Assembly: GCA_025352485.1 (NCBI GenBank)
Contig: JANXTJ010000321.1
Span: 1-5,455, forward strand
DNA length: 5,455 nucleotides
Origin: Salinibacterium sp.
GTDB taxonomy: Bacteria; Actinomycetota; Actinomycetes; Actinomycetales; Microbacteriaceae
Direction of reading: 5' to 3'
The position numbers and the translations under genes are program-made. Positions 5,018 to 5,455 of the stretch are shown here, piece after piece (within the stretch, counting starts at the first letter, position 1; every line of letters begins with the position of its first letter). The notes below the pieces were generated by a model that made no database searches, was not told where the DNA came from, and saw only the letters and a list, made by a program, of their open reading frames with translations.

Positions 5018-5455
5018 TCAGGCGGGCGGCCCGGCCTCAAACCAGGTGCCGAGTTCGGCACCGGAGAGGGCGGCCGCGACACTACCCGTCGCCGCGAGCA
5101 ACACCGGAATCCCGGATGCCGCGGCAAGCTTCGCCGCGGCAACTTTCGTAGCGGCGCCCCCTGTCCCCACTCCCGCCGCACCAATATCGCCAAAGGTGAC
5201 CCGCGCGAGGTCATCCGCGAACGGGACCGTCTCGATCTTCTGCGCACCGGGCTCTGCCGGGGGCCGGGTGTAGAGCGCGTCGATGTCAGACAGCAGCACG
5301 AGCACGTCGGCGTGCACGAGCACGGAAACCATCGCGGCGAGCCTGTCATTGTCGCCAAACCTGATCTCTTGGGTCGCAACCGTATCGTTTTCATTGACGA
5401 TCGGCAGGATGCGCAGGCCGAGCAGCCGCTCCATGGCGCGCTGCGCGTTACTGCG
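5018..5455 (-). CDS. proB: Glutamate 5-kinase, C-terminal part, no PUA domain (5' end outside window)
   Basis: The frame is open to the window edge and gives the last 145 residues; the Met codon at 5434 is internal. ProB phosphorylates glutamate at the gamma-carboxylate using ATP, the feedback-regulated first step of proline synthesis. Amino-acid-kinase signatures are clear: RILPIVNENDTVATQEIRFG, DNDRLAAMVSVLV, LVLLSDIDALYT, and the nucleotide-site loop GTGGAATKVAAAKLA, in which Ala replaces the usual Met after GTGG. The protein stops right after LGTWFEAGPPA, the end of the kinase domain. Many bacterial ProB proteins, including that of E. coli, continue for about 100 residues as a PUA domain, which is absent here. 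No PUA-like sequence lies in the 31-nt gap before proA, so this is a natural short form and not a frameshift. Confidence 0.97.
   Translation of the reverse strand, partial: RSNAQRAMERLLGLRILPIVNENDTVATQEIRFGDNDRLAAMVSVLVHADVLVLLSDIDALYTRPPAEPGAQKIETVPFADDLARVTFGDIGAAGVGTGGAATKVAAAKLAAASGIPVLLAATGSVAAALSGAELGTWFEAGPPA

Noticed and set aside
5011..5018. AACCGGTT palindrome in the proB-proA gap as a regulatory site
   Set aside because: Eight bases, self-complementary by chance at this GC content, with no flanking symmetry or promoter elements.
5018..5040. Frameshift truncating ProB
   Set aside because: The frame ends naturally after the kinase domain, and the 31-nt gap leaves no room for a PUA domain in any frame before proA.
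1..5455. Mobile element, CRISPR array, phage or toxin-antitoxin genes
   Set aside because: No transposase, integrase, spaced direct repeats, flanking duplications or compatible small gene pairs were seen.

Overview
The window is GC-rich and densely coded. It looks like a chromosomal housekeeping segment of a high-GC actinobacterium, most likely of the family Microbacteriaceae. The reasons are the GC content, the gene order proB-proA-small membrane gene-nadD-Ala/Pro-rich membrane gene-rsfS, and the family-like wording of the two lineage-restricted proteins. The family assignment is inference from memory of such loci; no database search was possible.

Left part (1-931): the 3' end of a plus-strand membrane protein gene (DUF5808-like C-terminus) stops at 171. 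A perfect 13-bp inverted repeat (189-219) follows and can end transcription from both sides. A minus-strand tRNA-Ala(GGC) lies at 225-298. A short divergent spacer (299-373) holds a small palindrome and a tentative tRNA promoter. A plus-strand gene (374-931) then encodes an antibiotic-biosynthesis-monooxygenase-fold protein with two C-terminal membrane helices (COG3224-like).

Right part (939-5455): one minus-strand gene cluster, read from right to left. It runs proB (glutamate 5-kinase, 5' end outside the window), proA (glutamate-5-semialdehyde dehydrogenase), a 68-aa single-pass membrane protein with a His-rich tail, nadD (nicotinate-nucleotide adenylyltransferase), a 494-aa disordered protein with a C-terminal membrane anchor, and rsfS (ribosomal silencing factor). 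Spacings are 31, 30, 9, -4 and 41 nt, so a single transcription unit is likely. ProB and ProA carry out the first two steps of proline synthesis. NadD makes the NAD precursor nicotinate adenine dinucleotide. RsfS blocks ribosomal subunit joining when nutrients are scarce. The two membrane proteins have no assigned function and are the least explained content.

I saw no mobile element, CRISPR array, phage gene or clear sign of horizontal transfer. The most unusual details are three degenerate 15-nt units spanning the rsfS stop codon, a similar 15-nt duplication at the end of the 68-aa gene, a ProB without the C-terminal PUA domain, and the tail-anchored disordered protein between nadD and rsfS. 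I do not see evidence for an entirely new multi-gene system; the two uncharacterised membrane proteins are the best candidates for new biology.
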